A stretch of 28,944 nucleotides of DNA from Bacteroidota bacterium (GTDB lineage Bacteria > Bacteroidota > Bacteroidia > Bacteroidales > UBA1402): the NCBI GenBank assembly GCA_030706285.1, contig JAUZOU010000006.1, positions 1 through 28,944 of the forward strand, written 5' to 3'. Below the pieces are notes generated by a model, which saw only the letters and a program-made list of their open reading frames with translations, made no database searches and had not been told where the DNA came from. Shown piece by piece: positions 1 to 9,259 of the stretch. The position numbers and the translations under genes were made by a program. Within the stretch, counting starts at the first letter, position 1; each line of letters starts with the position of its first letter.

Positions 1-1
1 A

Positions 2-1243
2 AAACCGCTTGCAGGAACGGCGCTATCTCCATCGGCAAGCTGGCTGAACATTTCGTCGACGGTTTGTTACCGTTCCACCATTAATTCTTACCTCAAAGAG
101 GCCAAGGCCAGGAACATGAAAAGCATGTTCTACAACCTTTGTTACGGAGCCTTGAATGATGCAGCAAAAGACGGTGTTAAAGACGAATGGTCTATTTTTG
201 AAGACAGGAAACATACCAACAAAGTGACGCTTTATCTTTCGCAACCCTTCAAAAGCAATATTTACCTGCTGGATCCGGGCAATGAGGAGTGGCTGGATTA
301 TATGACCAAACAGGTGGCTGACGTCTATTCGGCTTATGATTTTGACGGTTACCACATTGACCAGGTAGGTATACGCGACAAATTCAACTATGAGGGCAAC
401 CCGGTTGACCTGCCGGCCGGCTTTCAGACGTTCATCAACAGGATGAAAGCCTCATTTCCGTCAAAATACAACGTTTTCAATGCCGTCGGTTCGTTCGGTC
501 AAAAAAAGATTGCCGAATCGAACGTCGATTTTCAGTATTACGAAGTCTGGAACGAAGCACCGGGATATGCTGACCTCAAAACAATCATCGATAACAATGC
601 GACCTATACTGACAATAAGAAAAACACCGTTCTGGCAGCCTACATGAATTATTCGATGGCAGAACACAAAGGGACCTTCAATACACCCGGCGTATTGATG
701 ACAGAGGCGGTCATTTTTGCGTTGGGAGGATCGCACATCGAGTTGGGAGAGCACATGCTCGGTAAGGAGTATTTTCCGAACAGCAATCTGGAAATGAGCC
801 CATTGCTTGATAAGTCCGTCATTGCTTATTACGATTTCCTGGTCGCTTACGAAAATCTGTTGCGTGACGGCGGTCAATTCAACGTAGTGCCGGTAACCTG
901 TTCAAACGGTAAAGCCAGCATCGTCCAATGGCCACCCCAAACCGGAAAAGTGATTGCGTTGTCCAAGCTTGTCGGAACCAGACAGGTCGTTCATCTGTTG
1001 AATTTCACAAACGCCGTTCACCTGAATTGGTGCGATGCGGATGGCACACAGGCTGAACCGCTGTTGATCAAATCGATGCCTGTCAGCCTTACTGTAGGAC
1101 AAACCGTCAAAAAAGCCTGGGCTGCCACCCCCGACAGCGAAGGCAGCCTTTATCAGGAACTGCCATTCAGTCAACAAGCCGGCACAGTGACCTTTCAGGT
1201 TCCTGCATTGAAATACTGGACAATGATCGTACTCGAATTTTAA
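2..1243 (+). CDS. GH66 family dextranase / cycloisomaltooligosaccharide glucanotransferase-like enzyme (5' partial)
   Basis: The reading frame is open from base 2, so the gene enters from the left and lacks its start, signal peptide and N-terminal domain. The visible start reads KPLAGT, followed by MKSMFYNLCYGAL (from 116), both typical of the GH66 barrel. GH66 enzymes cleave or transglycosylate alpha-1,6-glucan (dextran). The likely nucleophile is the Asp in FDGYHIDQ (codon 359-361). The likely acid/base is the Glu in YYEVWNE (codon 542-544). Their spacing of about 61 residues is close to the roughly 70 of characterised members. The rest, from about 800 to 1243, forms the usual C-terminal beta-sandwich. 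The next gene starts 5 bp downstream, so the two are probably co-transcribed. Dextranase versus cyclising transferase cannot be decided here. Confidence 0.88.
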   Translation, partial: KPLAGTALSPSASWLNISSTVCYRSTINSYLKEAKARNMKSMFYNLCYGALNDAAKDGVKDEWSIFEDRKHTNKVTLYLSQPFKSNIYLLDPGNEEWLDYMTKQVADVYSAYDFDGYHIDQVGIRDKFNYEGNPVDLPAGFQTFINRMKASFPSKYNVFNAVGSFGQKKIAESNVDFQYYEVWNEAPGYADLKTIIDNNATYTDNKKNTVLAAYMNYSMAEHKGTFNTPGVLMTEAVIFALGGSHIELGEHMLGKEYFPNSNLEMSPLLDKSVIAYYDFLVAYENLLRDGGQFNVVPVTCSNGKASIVQWPPQTGKVIALSKLVGTRQVVHLLNFTNAVHLNWCDADGTQAEPLLIKSMPVSLTVGQTVKKAWAATPDSEGSLYQELPFSQQAGTVTFQVPALKYWTMIVLEF

Positions 1244-1248
1244 AAAGC

Positions 1249-3921
1249 ATGAATCTTCAGTTTTTATTAGTGCCTTTTGCCGCACTAGTCAGCCTTTCCT
1301 GCACAGGGAACAAGCCGTTGTATTCGACTGCCGGCTATAGCCTGTACAAAGACAGGATCGTCCAAAACGAATTCGAAGCGAAAGCGATATCGTCTACCGA
1401 ACTGATGTCCAATTATAAAAGCCCCGGATTCTTTCAAAAATCACCGCTTGTCAGTTTTAAGTTTTGTATTAACGGATTCGACAACGAAATGCCGGCAGGG
1501 ATCAATCACACTATTTTGTGCCTGACCGGCAACGTTGACAGTCTCGTTGTCCCGGTAATCCGGTTCGGAGAACAAGGGACCAATAAATACAAAATACCTG
1601 AAAACAGGTGGCTGCCGGCAAACATTCCGGTCATCTTCAGCGTGGACATGAGCGACGTGTTCAATGCCTTCGACCGGCAGGGGTATTACCTGACTTCCAC
1701 CGGAAAGAAAATCTTTAAAGAAGATTTCAAAGGGGTTTATCTAGCCGGAAATACACCTCCCCTAACCTGGGATTTTGACAATCTTCCGTCCAACGAATCA
1801 CTCAGGATGAAAGAAACGGGGCATCATATCTTTGAGCTCAGAGTGCTGTTGAATCCCTTGGATCCGGCTCAATTGAAAGATAAACGCTGGAAACTCAGTA
1901 CCGATATGGCAGCTTTTCCTCAGTACACCTCGGACCTTGTACTCGAAAATGCCTTGTATAATTTGTCCCTCGAAGAAATGTGCAAAGCTGTCGAAACGGA
2001 TTCCACTTGGCGGACCGGCAAGGAATGGGCCGGCGTCTGGACCAGGGATATCAGCTATAGCACCATCCTGGCCATGGGCCACCTGCAACCGGCCGTTTCG
2101 ATGAAAAGTCTGATGAGGAAAGTCGATTCGAAAGGGCGGATTATTCAGGATACAGGTACCGGTGGTGCCTGGCCTGTATCCTCGGACAGGATGATCTGGG
2201 CCGTGGCGGCTTATGAAATCTACCTGGTAACCGGAGACAGGAAATGGCTGGAAACTATTTATCCGATTATCAGACGTTCGGTCGAAGACGACCTGAAGAC
2301 AGTCTATGATGAAAAAACCGGGCTTGTCAGGGGCGAATCGTCCTTTCTGGATTGGCGTGAACAGGAATATCCCCGCTGGATGCAACCGGCCGACATTTAC
2401 GAAAGTGAAAACCTAGGCACCTGTGCCGTCCATTACAAGGCCATCGCAACACTTGCCGAGATGGCTTCGCTAATGGGTGACAAAGAAAATGCCGGAAAAT
2501 ACAAGGCCGTTTCAGCAACCATCAAAGCCGGAATCAACCGCTACCTCTGGCAGGAAGACAAAGGCTTTTACGGCCAATACCGCTATGGCAGAAACGCCAT
2601 GACACTGTCTCCTCGTAGTGAAACACTCGGCGAGGCTTTGTGTATCCTGTTTGATATTGCCGATCAGCACAGAGCTGAAAAAGTGGTTTCGAACGTTCCT
2701 TCCCTCACATACGGCACGCCGTGTTTCTTTCCGAACATCGCGGACATTCCTCCCTACCACAACGACGGCATCTGGCCATTCGTTCAAAGCTACTGGATGT
2801 GGGCTTGTGCCAAAGCCGGAAACACCCAGGGCGTCATGCACAGCATAGGAGCCATCTACAGAGCCGCCGCCTTGTTTCTGACCAATCAGGAAAACTTTGT
2901 GGACTATTCGGGAGACTGGTTCGGCACCCAAATCAATTCAGCCAACATGTTATGGAGTTTGTCCGGCAACCTCAGCATTATTGACCATTTGTTTTTTGGC
3001 CTCCGGTTTCAACCGGATGGGTTGGCCTTCGAACCTTTCGTACCGGAACCGTTAAGCGGTAACCGTTCCCTAAGTCATTTCCGCTATCGAAAAGCCTTTT
3101 TGGACATTGAGCTGAGCGGCTGGGGCAATCACATCGAATCGTTCAGTCTGGATGGGAAACAAGTGAAACCGTTTATTCCCGGCACCATCGAAGGGCAACA
3201 TATGATTAACATCGTGTTATCATCCGGAAACCTGTCATCCGCCGCTATCAAGATTGTTAAAAACGATTATTCACCGTTAACTCCGGTTGTATTGGCAAAT
3301 GGAAGAAAACTGACATGGGAACGGCATAACGAAGAATCAGCCTATACCATTCTTCATGATGGAAAGGCCTGGAAACAGACAACGGAAAATCAGATCCGGA
3401 TACCCGACGAGATGGAAGGCGAATTTCAAGTGGTCGCCGTCGGAAAAAACGGTTATGAATCGTTTGCCAGTGCTCCTGTGACTTATTACTCGCAGGTAAG
3501 GACTCTTGAAGTCGAAGACTATGCAACCAAAGCCGCAAAAGACTATAAGGACTTCTCCGGTACCGGTTTTATAGAAATCAGCACAACCGTCAATCCAAAC
3601 GTGATCATACCTGTCGAAGTGGCGGAAACAGGCACCTATGCCATCGACTGGCGTTATGCCAACGGCAACGGACCGGTCAATACGTCAAACAAATGCGCCA
3701 TCCGCACGTTGTTCATTGATGAAACTGTTGCCGGCATTCAGGTTTTTCCTCAAAGAGGCACTAACCTTTGGAATGCCTGGGGCTGGAGCAACCCTGTCCT
3801 CTGTAAGCTGAGCAAAGGAACACATACCATCAAACTCGCCTACATGCCTTATAACGATAATATGAACCTGACCGTCAACCAGGCCATGTTGGATTATCTC
3901 AGGCTGGTAAAAGTCCATTGA
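1249..3921 (+). CDS. Six-hairpin (alpha/alpha)6 glycosidase lipoprotein with C-terminal CBM6/35-like domain
   Basis: 890 aa. The N-terminus is hydrophobic and ends in a lipobox (LVSLSC, Cys18), so the protein is probably a lipoprotein. Residues about 30-200 form a beta-rich region containing GVYLAGNTPPLTWDFD, which resembles a starch-binding-type fold. Residues about 230-620 look like an (alpha/alpha)6 barrel, with AGVWTRDISY near 261-270, IWAVAAYEIY, NDGIWPFVQSYWMW and SGDWFGTQINSANMLW. WTRD is a sugar-binding motif shared by GH15/GH63/GH133-like clans. Residues about 755-890 (LEVEDYA to AMLDYLRLVK) match CBM6/CBM35-type modules. I cannot assign a GH family. Next to GH66, an exo-acting alpha-glucosidase or debranching role on isomalto-oligosaccharides is a reasonable inference. 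The start is 5 bp after the GH66 stop and directly precedes the lipoprotein signal. Confidence 0.75.
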   Translation: MNLQFLLVPFAALVSLSCTGNKPLYSTAGYSLYKDRIVQNEFEAKAISSTELMSNYKSPGFFQKSPLVSFKFCINGFDNEMPAGINHTILCLTGNVDSLVVPVIRFGEQGTNKYKIPENRWLPANIPVIFSVDMSDVFNAFDRQGYYLTSTGKKIFKEDFKGVYLAGNTPPLTWDFDNLPSNESLRMKETGHHIFELRVLLNPLDPAQLKDKRWKLSTDMAAFPQYTSDLVLENALYNLSLEEMCKAVETDSTWRTGKEWAGVWTRDISYSTILAMGHLQPAVSMKSLMRKVDSKGRIIQDTGTGGAWPVSSDRMIWAVAAYEIYLVTGDRKWLETIYPIIRRSVEDDLKTVYDEKTGLVRGESSFLDWREQEYPRWMQPADIYESENLGTCAVHYKAIATLAEMASLMGDKENAGKYKAVSATIKAGINRYLWQEDKGFYGQYRYGRNAMTLSPRSETLGEALCILFDIADQHRAEKVVSNVPSLTYGTPCFFPNIADIPPYHNDGIWPFVQSYWMWACAKAGNTQGVMHSIGAIYRAAALFLTNQENFVDYSGDWFGTQINSANMLWSLSGNLSIIDHLFFGLRFQPDGLAFEPFVPEPLSGNRSLSHFRYRKAFLDIELSGWGNHIESFSLDGKQVKPFIPGTIEGQHMINIVLSSGNLSSAAIKIVKNDYSPLTPVVLANGRKLTWERHNEESAYTILHDGKAWKQTTENQIRIPDEMEGEFQVVAVGKNGYESFASAPVTYYSQVRTLEVEDYATKAAKDYKDFSGTGFIEISTTVNPNVIIPVEVAETGTYAIDWRYANGNGPVNTSNKCAIRTLFIDETVAGIQVFPQRGTNLWNAWGWSNPVLCKLSKGTHTIKLAYMPYNDNMNLTVNQAMLDYLRLVKVH

Positions 3922-4013
3922 CAAAACCGGTCTCCACTTCGATACCGTGAAGGAAATCGAAAGAATTCCGGTAAAAGCCCATTAACTGGGACCGGGTCGG
4001 ATAGTCAATACTG

Positions 4014-4052
4014 ATTGGGGGTAACTGCCTACGGTAAGCAGTTACCCCCAAT
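4014..4052. terminator. Strong hairpin at convergent gene junction, probable bidirectional terminator
   Basis: Perfect 15-bp arms (4014-4028 and 4038-4052; first arm attgggggtaactgc) flank a 9-nt loop. The hairpin lies in the 200-bp gap between the plus-strand glycosidase stop (3921) and the minus-strand GH36 stop (4122), where both transcripts should end. Neither side has a long T-tract, so classical rho-independent action is uncertain, but position and stem strength favour a terminator. The rest of the gap holds no recognisable gene. Confidence 0.65.
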
Positions 4053-4121
4053 TGTTATAACCGCCACGACTGTCTTGGCTAACAGAACGGCAATTGAAAG
4101 CTGCCGGCTAAAACTTCCCGC

Positions 4122-6323
4122 TTATTGTTCCTGAAGGTAAAACAACGAGCTTTCACCTCGCAGATTCAGATTGAGATTTACTCCGGCATTCATCAGGTAA
4201 TCCCCGGAGAAACTCATGTTATTTCCCCAAAAAGAGCTTCTTTCCGATGTGCAGATTTCCATCACCTTATACATCTTATGGCTGTCTAAACCGGCTAATT
4301 TGAAAACCGGCATATATGTCCTGGGATGAAAATCCATACTGAAAGCAAAAAGCAAGGCTTCTTTCTTATCCTTGGTGACAAATTGAGTCGCTGCATAGTT
4401 ATCGCCTGAATAAGGACTATGCAGAGGATACCAGTCACCAAAATCGACAATATGCCTGATCGATTTATAATCAGAAATACAAGATTTTACAAAACTCAAC
4501 TCCTGCTCAGATAAATCCTTGGGCTGCAATTCAATGCCCAGGCGTCCCATCATAGCGACATGAAATCTAAATTTCAATGAAGACGTATTTCCCGTTTGAT
4601 AGTTCGGGCTTTTCGAAACATGAGCAGCCGTTGCTTTCGGCGGATAAATCAGATTGGTGGCAAACTGGATTTTCAGTCGTTGAAAAGGATCGGTATCGTC
4701 ACTGGTCCAAAATTCATTGTGATATTGCAGCGCGCCGAAATCCAGTCTTCCACCTCCGGAAGCACACAATTGTATTTCAATATCGGGGAAGTCGTTTCGG
4801 AGTCTTTGATACACCGAATAAAGCCCGTTGACGTAGTCAATCCAGAAATGACTCTGTTTGTCTTTTGGCAGATACGTCGATCCGAAGCTTTCCACATGCC
4901 GGTTGGCATCCCATTTCAGGTAGGAAATGTTTTTTGAAAGACCGATAGTCTGCTTAACCGTTTGATAAACATAGTTCTGGACGGCAGGATTTGAGAGATC
5001 CAACAGCCACTGGTTTCTCAATGTCGGAATCTCTCTGTAAGGGCTTTTGACAATCCAGGACGGCTTGGCTTTTGCTAAATCACTTTGAGGATTAACCATC
5101 TCCGGTTCAATCCAGATACCGAATTTCAAACCTTTCGACACCGCATAATTAGCCAGCGCATCAACTCCATGCGGCAGCTTTTTCCGATTGACCTGCCAGT
5201 CGCCCAAACCTTGTTGGTCAGAATTTCTAGGGTAGTTATTTCCGAACCAGCCATCATCCAGTACAAACGTCTCAATGCCCAATTTAGCCGCGTTATCTAT
5301 CATCGTTTTAATGACCTCCTCATTAAAATTAAAGGACGTTCCTTCCCAACTGTTTAGCACCACTTTCCCAGGTTGATTTCCACCCTTCAGATTGTAACCG
5401 AGCGCCCAATCGTGCAGATTCCTGGATGCTTGTCCGTAGCCTGTATGACTGTATGTTATAATCATCTTTGGGGTAACAAACGTTTGTTTCGAGGGAAGTT
5501 TATAAGAAGAGGCAAACGGATTTATCCCCGACAAAATATTCAGGGTGTTGCATTCATCCACCTCAAAATTTAGTTTAAAATTTCCGGACCAGGCCAGTGC
5601 GCCCATAATGATATCTCCACAATCCGGTTTGGCCGGTTGATTTAACGCCAGCATAAAAGAAGGATTCTCAGATTGCGTGGCCCTCACTTCTTTTTTGGTC
5701 TCGATAGATACCGTTCCCTGACTGAGTTTTGTTTCGTCAATCTGCATTTCGTCAGCCCAGGTCCCGTAAAAATGAGTGAGGTAATATGAAGAAGCAGCTA
5801 CCGGCAAATATGAAGAGTAAAACCGATCCAGAGACACAGGTCCTTTTTCGTGGTTAGCAATAGTCACCTGCTGCGTAATGACGTTCTCTTTCCAATAAGC
5901 ATCAAATGCAATGCTGACAGCCAACTTATACCGTTTGTCACTCAAATAGACCGTTGTCCGGTTGATGTTTTCGCTGACTTTTCTTTGAGCAACCGAATCC
6001 AGTTTCATCTGACACGTTTCATTTCCGTCAAAATGAGTCAACTTTAAAATAGGTTCGATCGTCATTCGGCCTCCATAGGCAGGATAAAGCATCGGCGTAA
6101 AGGCTTCTTTTGTATCCGGACGGGCTGGAAACTGTTTGTTAGACAACGAGTTATAGCCATAGAATTTATCGCCGAAATAGGCCAATGAGACATCCGAATC
6201 TTTTTCTGTCCGCAACACCATCATGATATCCGAACTTTCAATAGTAAACAGTTTGGCCCGGCATTTGACACTATATGGCAACAACACGGAAAGAAAAACA
6301 AGCTGAACGATCAGTTTTTTCAT
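4122..6323 (-). CDS. GH36 alpha-galactosidase, exported
   Basis: 733 aa, full-length for bacterial GH36. It should release terminal alpha-galactose, for example from raffinose-family oligosaccharides or galactosides. The N-terminus (MKKLIVQLVFLSVLLPYSVKC) is a signal peptide; there is no T9SS sorting domain, so a periplasmic site is likely (Cys21 leaves lipidation possible). The N-terminal beta-supersandwich covers about 25-310. The catalytic barrel covers about 320-640, with VLDDGWFG, GIWIEPEMV, the nucleophile Asp472 in YLKWDANR, CASGGGR and the acid/base Asp542 in WTSDDTD, exactly 70 residues apart as in known GH36 enzymes. A C-terminal beta-domain follows. It begins 9 bp after the GH43 stop, so the two are an operon. 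It is the last gene of the PUL. Confidence 0.95.
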   Translation of the reverse strand: MKKLIVQLVFLSVLLPYSVKCRAKLFTIESSDIMMVLRTEKDSDVSLAYFGDKFYGYNSLSNKQFPARPDTKEAFTPMLYPAYGGRMTIEPILKLTHFDGNETCQMKLDSVAQRKVSENINRTTVYLSDKRYKLAVSIAFDAYWKENVITQQVTIANHEKGPVSLDRFYSSYLPVAASSYYLTHFYGTWADEMQIDETKLSQGTVSIETKKEVRATQSENPSFMLALNQPAKPDCGDIIMGALAWSGNFKLNFEVDECNTLNILSGINPFASSYKLPSKQTFVTPKMIITYSHTGYGQASRNLHDWALGYNLKGGNQPGKVVLNSWEGTSFNFNEEVIKTMIDNAAKLGIETFVLDDGWFGNNYPRNSDQQGLGDWQVNRKKLPHGVDALANYAVSKGLKFGIWIEPEMVNPQSDLAKAKPSWIVKSPYREIPTLRNQWLLDLSNPAVQNYVYQTVKQTIGLSKNISYLKWDANRHVESFGSTYLPKDKQSHFWIDYVNGLYSVYQRLRNDFPDIEIQLCASGGGRLDFGALQYHNEFWTSDDTDPFQRLKIQFATNLIYPPKATAAHVSKSPNYQTGNTSSLKFRFHVAMMGRLGIELQPKDLSEQELSFVKSCISDYKSIRHIVDFGDWYPLHSPYSGDNYAATQFVTKDKKEALLFAFSMDFHPRTYMPVFKLAGLDSHKMYKVMEICTSERSSFWGNNMSFSGDYLMNAGVNLNLNLRGESSLFYLQEQ

Positions 6324-6332
6324 CTGGCTGAA

Positions 6333-7340
6333 TTATTTAATAATGGTTACCGCCCCTTCGAAAATATCCACATCATAGATGCAGACATAAGTCGGATAAG
6401 TATTCGGAGCATGGTAAGAAATCTTCAGGTAGCCATCCAAATCTCTGAAAAACATAGCATGTCCACCATCGTCGTCATTCAATGGGGTGGCACTTTGCAC
6501 CCAAGGTCCGAAGATCGAGCCAGAGGTAGAACGTGCCAATCCGATGGAATATTTACCATCTTTCTTGGCAAAACTCGACCAAATCATATACACTTCCTTA
6601 GCCGAAACCCGGTAAATAAAAGGAGCATCCGTCACCTTGCCGGTTACAGCACCGCTGGATATATCTCCTACCCACGAAGCTGATGACGCATTGAACAAAA
6701 CCACCGGGTCTCCGACCGTCGCAGTCAAATCGGGTGTTAGCTTTTGAAGGCAGACCTGACCGTCGATCGTTTCGAGCCATTCATGGCAATACAACAAATA
6801 TGGTTGGCCGCTGTCAATCACGAGGGTCCCGTCCAAACAACCCCAGTTCTTCGGGGTTATCGGTTTGTTGGTCAAGGGTTCATATGGTCCTTCAGGAGTA
6901 TCCGATACCAGAATGGAACAGCCTCTGTGATAGCCTGGGGCACTGAAAGTAGCAATCATGTAATACTTTCCTGAATATTCGAACAGATCGGGTGCCCAAA
7001 AGTCGCTTTTACCCCAAAAAGTCTGAGAAGCGATAAACGACTTGCCCAAACATTTCCATTTAGCAAGATCCTTACTTTCGTAGACAGTAAACGATTGATT
7101 ATCTCCCGAACTGGCGTGGATATAATATTTCTTCGCAATGGTATCCACAAAGACAAAGGGATCACGCATCACTATGTCTTTTAGATTTAAATTATAGCTC
7201 GGATCTGTTCCACTTGGTATTGTGTCATTGGAGCCTTTCTGATGATCATCCGCTTCCCTGGTGCATGAATAGGCTAAAAAAGAATAAAAAATAAGCCCTA
7301 TGATCAAACCTGCTTTTAAAGTTATTTTCATTCGATACAT
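6333..7340 (-). CDS. GH43 family glycosidase lipoprotein
   Basis: 335 aa five-bladed propeller. The lipobox LAYSC (Cys26) indicates a lipoprotein. GH43 landmarks are RDPF (base Asp60), SDFWAPDLFEYSGKYYM, CLDGTLVID (Asp170, pKa modulator) and VTDAPFIYR, where the general acid is expected. The family normally has Glu there; this protein has Asp238. I recall related Bacteroidetes GH43 sequences with a similar TDGP motif, so this may be a subfamily trait rather than a loss. GH43 members act on alpha-arabinofuranosides, beta-xylosides or galactan; specificity is not readable here. ATG at 7331 is an alternative start. It sits 52 bp downstream of the GH43-ricin gene and 9 bp upstream of the alpha-galactosidase. 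Confidence 0.85.
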   Translation of the reverse strand: MYRMKITLKAGLIIGLIFYSFLAYSCTREADDHQKGSNDTIPSGTDPSYNLNLKDIVMRDPFVFVDTIAKKYYIHASSGDNQSFTVYESKDLAKWKCLGKSFIASQTFWGKSDFWAPDLFEYSGKYYMIATFSAPGYHRGCSILVSDTPEGPYEPLTNKPITPKNWGCLDGTLVIDSGQPYLLYCHEWLETIDGQVCLQKLTPDLTATVGDPVVLFNASSASWVGDISSGAVTGKVTDAPFIYRVSAKEVYMIWSSFAKKDGKYSIGLARSTSGSIFGPWVQSATPLNDDDGGHAMFFRDLDGYLKISYHAPNTYPTYVCIYDVDIFEGAVTIIK

Positions 7341-7392
7341 ATTTAATAACTATTTGAATTAGCCGTGACAGTTATAATCTGAAGCAGCCTGT

Positions 7393-9150
7393 TTAATTTA
7401 TCACTATCTTTCTGACAGACATTCGATAATTTGCCAGTATCTTCAGGAAATAGCATCCGCGGCTTATTCCTGAAATATCCAGCCGGATAGGATTCTCACA
7501 ACCAGCAACAACCGATTGTATTTGTTTTCCGGATAAATCGACCAATACTACCGATTGTATTTGTTTATCGTTTGTTGCCTGAATGTCTATACAATTTCTT
7601 TCAGAACTGGGGGAAACCGCTATTTCATACCCAAAATTATTATTTTTTGCCGTAACCTGTGATATTGTTGACATACCTGATTGCTCCAATTGCCATTCCT
7701 GACACTCATTTCCTAAAAAAAGCGATTGATCCAACCGCGCCCCTTCTGATACAGAAGCCTCTTTGACCTCCAGGCATTTTTGACTTTTTTTTGACGTAAT
7801 AACATAATTGCCATCACCTAAATTGCATAGTTTCCATTGTTCGTCATCCAGTCCTGAATAGTTTTGCTGAATGATACCTGCTCCACTATCGACTGAACCA
7901 TTTTGAACGGCTAATGCCATTCCGCTGTCAAATGATTCAATGTTGTAGTATCCATTATTTAAGTCTTTTATTACCCATTTTTGACCGGAAGAACCGTCAT
8001 AAAATCTTTGTTCCATCGAAGCGCCCGCCTTCAAAGACGACCCGGTGACAGAGAGTGCTTTCAAACTATGTTTAGCCGTTATTTTGTAGATCGATCCGGA
8101 ACTAATTTCTGATGGATTGGGCTCTTGTCCGGAAGGAACAGCCAAAACAATACCAGCAGGAACCGGATGATCGAACAACGGATGATCGGCTGAATCCCAG
8201 GTGAACTTTTGAGCACGGATTTCTCTGTTATACTGATCATCGGCAAAATGCTTGGCATGGTAAATCATCCAGTCTTCCGTTCCGTCGGGTGATTTAATGA
8301 AACAACACGCACCTGGTGCATAGACCCTTCCTCCCGTTCCGTTCCAACATTGAAAAACTGCCGTATCGCTCTTTTTCCATGAAGTTGCATTCAGATAATT
8401 ACCGTCGATATTGGTCAGCATACCCATTTTATAGCCGGCAGCACCGGCATTCAATAATTGTCCGGTCGAATAAACAATGATCGATTTTCCATTTCGATAA
8501 AGATATGCCGGAGCCTCATGAACTTCATTTTCCCAGCTGGCCATAGAACCGCTTATCAAAACGGCTTTCCCGCTGATATGAATCGGCGAATCCATTGGGG
8601 CTATATAGATAGACTGATAGGGTAGTCTGGATGCACCCGACCAGACAAAATACATCGATCCGTCGGTTGGTTTTATAATGACTTTACCATCAATCGCGTA
8701 AAAATCTGTATTGCTTGCATAGACACTGCCACAATCGGAATAATGGCTCTGCGGATCCTGACTGTCCGATTTAATGACAAACATTCTATGATACTGGAGT
8801 ACCTCATTCCACGTTGCCGTATAATAAATGTACCAACTGCCTTGGATATACTGTAAATAGGGAGCCCAGATTGCTTCACTATGATCGGTACCCGCCGGAG
8901 CCTCCCAAACAATGACTTTCGGGCTATCATACAGCGTCTCCAGCTTGTCCGATTTATACACAACTATCTTCGAACAATTTGCTTCTGCATTCACAGCATA
9001 ATAATAGCCATGTTGACAGACGGCCCCAGGATTTGCAAAATCTTCCGGAGTATAGGGTGAAATGGGGTTGGTAAATCCTGCAGCATATCCGTTCGTATAA
9101 AGGAAGGACCAAATCAACACAAACAACAATTGATGATAAAGATTTTTCAT
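7393..9150 (-). CDS. GH43-like protein with ricin-type (CBM13) domain and T9SS sorting domain
   Basis: 585 aa from ATG at 9150. The frame stays open to 9300, but that extension overlaps the terminator and the neighbouring stop; MKNLYHQLLFVLIWSFLYTNG at 9150 is a good signal peptide. Residues about 25-340 are a GH43 propeller with IWAPYLQYIQGSWYIYYTA, AIDGKVII (Asp154) and VHEAPAYLYRNGK (Glu212, likely acid), most like exo-arabinofuranosidase-type GH43. The expected catalytic base in the ADPW-type motif reads FANPGAV, i.e. Asn40 (codon 9031-9033). Residues about 350-490 are a ricin-type beta-trefoil with repeated QxW motifs. Residues about 505-585 are a type A T9SS sorting domain. It may be a binding protein rather than an enzyme. 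Confidence 0.85.
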   Translation of the reverse strand: MKNLYHQLLFVLIWSFLYTNGYAAGFTNPISPYTPEDFANPGAVCQHGYYYAVNAEANCSKIVVYKSDKLETLYDSPKVIVWEAPAGTDHSEAIWAPYLQYIQGSWYIYYTATWNEVLQYHRMFVIKSDSQDPQSHYSDCGSVYASNTDFYAIDGKVIIKPTDGSMYFVWSGASRLPYQSIYIAPMDSPIHISGKAVLISGSMASWENEVHEAPAYLYRNGKSIIVYSTGQLLNAGAAGYKMGMLTNIDGNYLNATSWKKSDTAVFQCWNGTGGRVYAPGACCFIKSPDGTEDWMIYHAKHFADDQYNREIRAQKFTWDSADHPLFDHPVPAGIVLAVPSGQEPNPSEISSGSIYKITAKHSLKALSVTGSSLKAGASMEQRFYDGSSGQKWVIKDLNNGYYNIESFDSGMALAVQNGSVDSGAGIIQQNYSGLDDEQWKLCNLGDGNYVITSKKSQKCLEVKEASVSEGARLDQSLFLGNECQEWQLEQSGMSTISQVTAKNNNFGYEIAVSPSSERNCIDIQATNDKQIQSVVLVDLSGKQIQSVVAGCENPIRLDISGISRGCYFLKILANYRMSVRKIVIN

Positions 9151-9190
9151 CAGACCATACCCATTGAAAAACACCTGAGAACAGAAAAAC

Positions 9191-9242
9191 TGAAAAAACG
9201 AGAGCCAAGATGCAGCAGCAACCTGAGGCATAATGGCTCTCG
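9191..9242 (-). terminator. Rho-independent terminator inside the PUL
   Basis: On the minus strand a 9-bp perfect stem (arms 9234-9242 and 9199-9207, cgagagcca/tggctctcg) with a further 4-bp inner pairing (gcat/atgc) is followed by a run of six T (9193-9198). It lies 18 bp after the stop of the one-module binding protein (9260) and upstream of the GH43-ricin gene. It should end or attenuate transcription from the susC/D-GH32 part before the GH43-GH43-GH36 part. Confidence 0.8.
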
Positions 9243-9259
9243 ATGTTAATTTTCCAATT

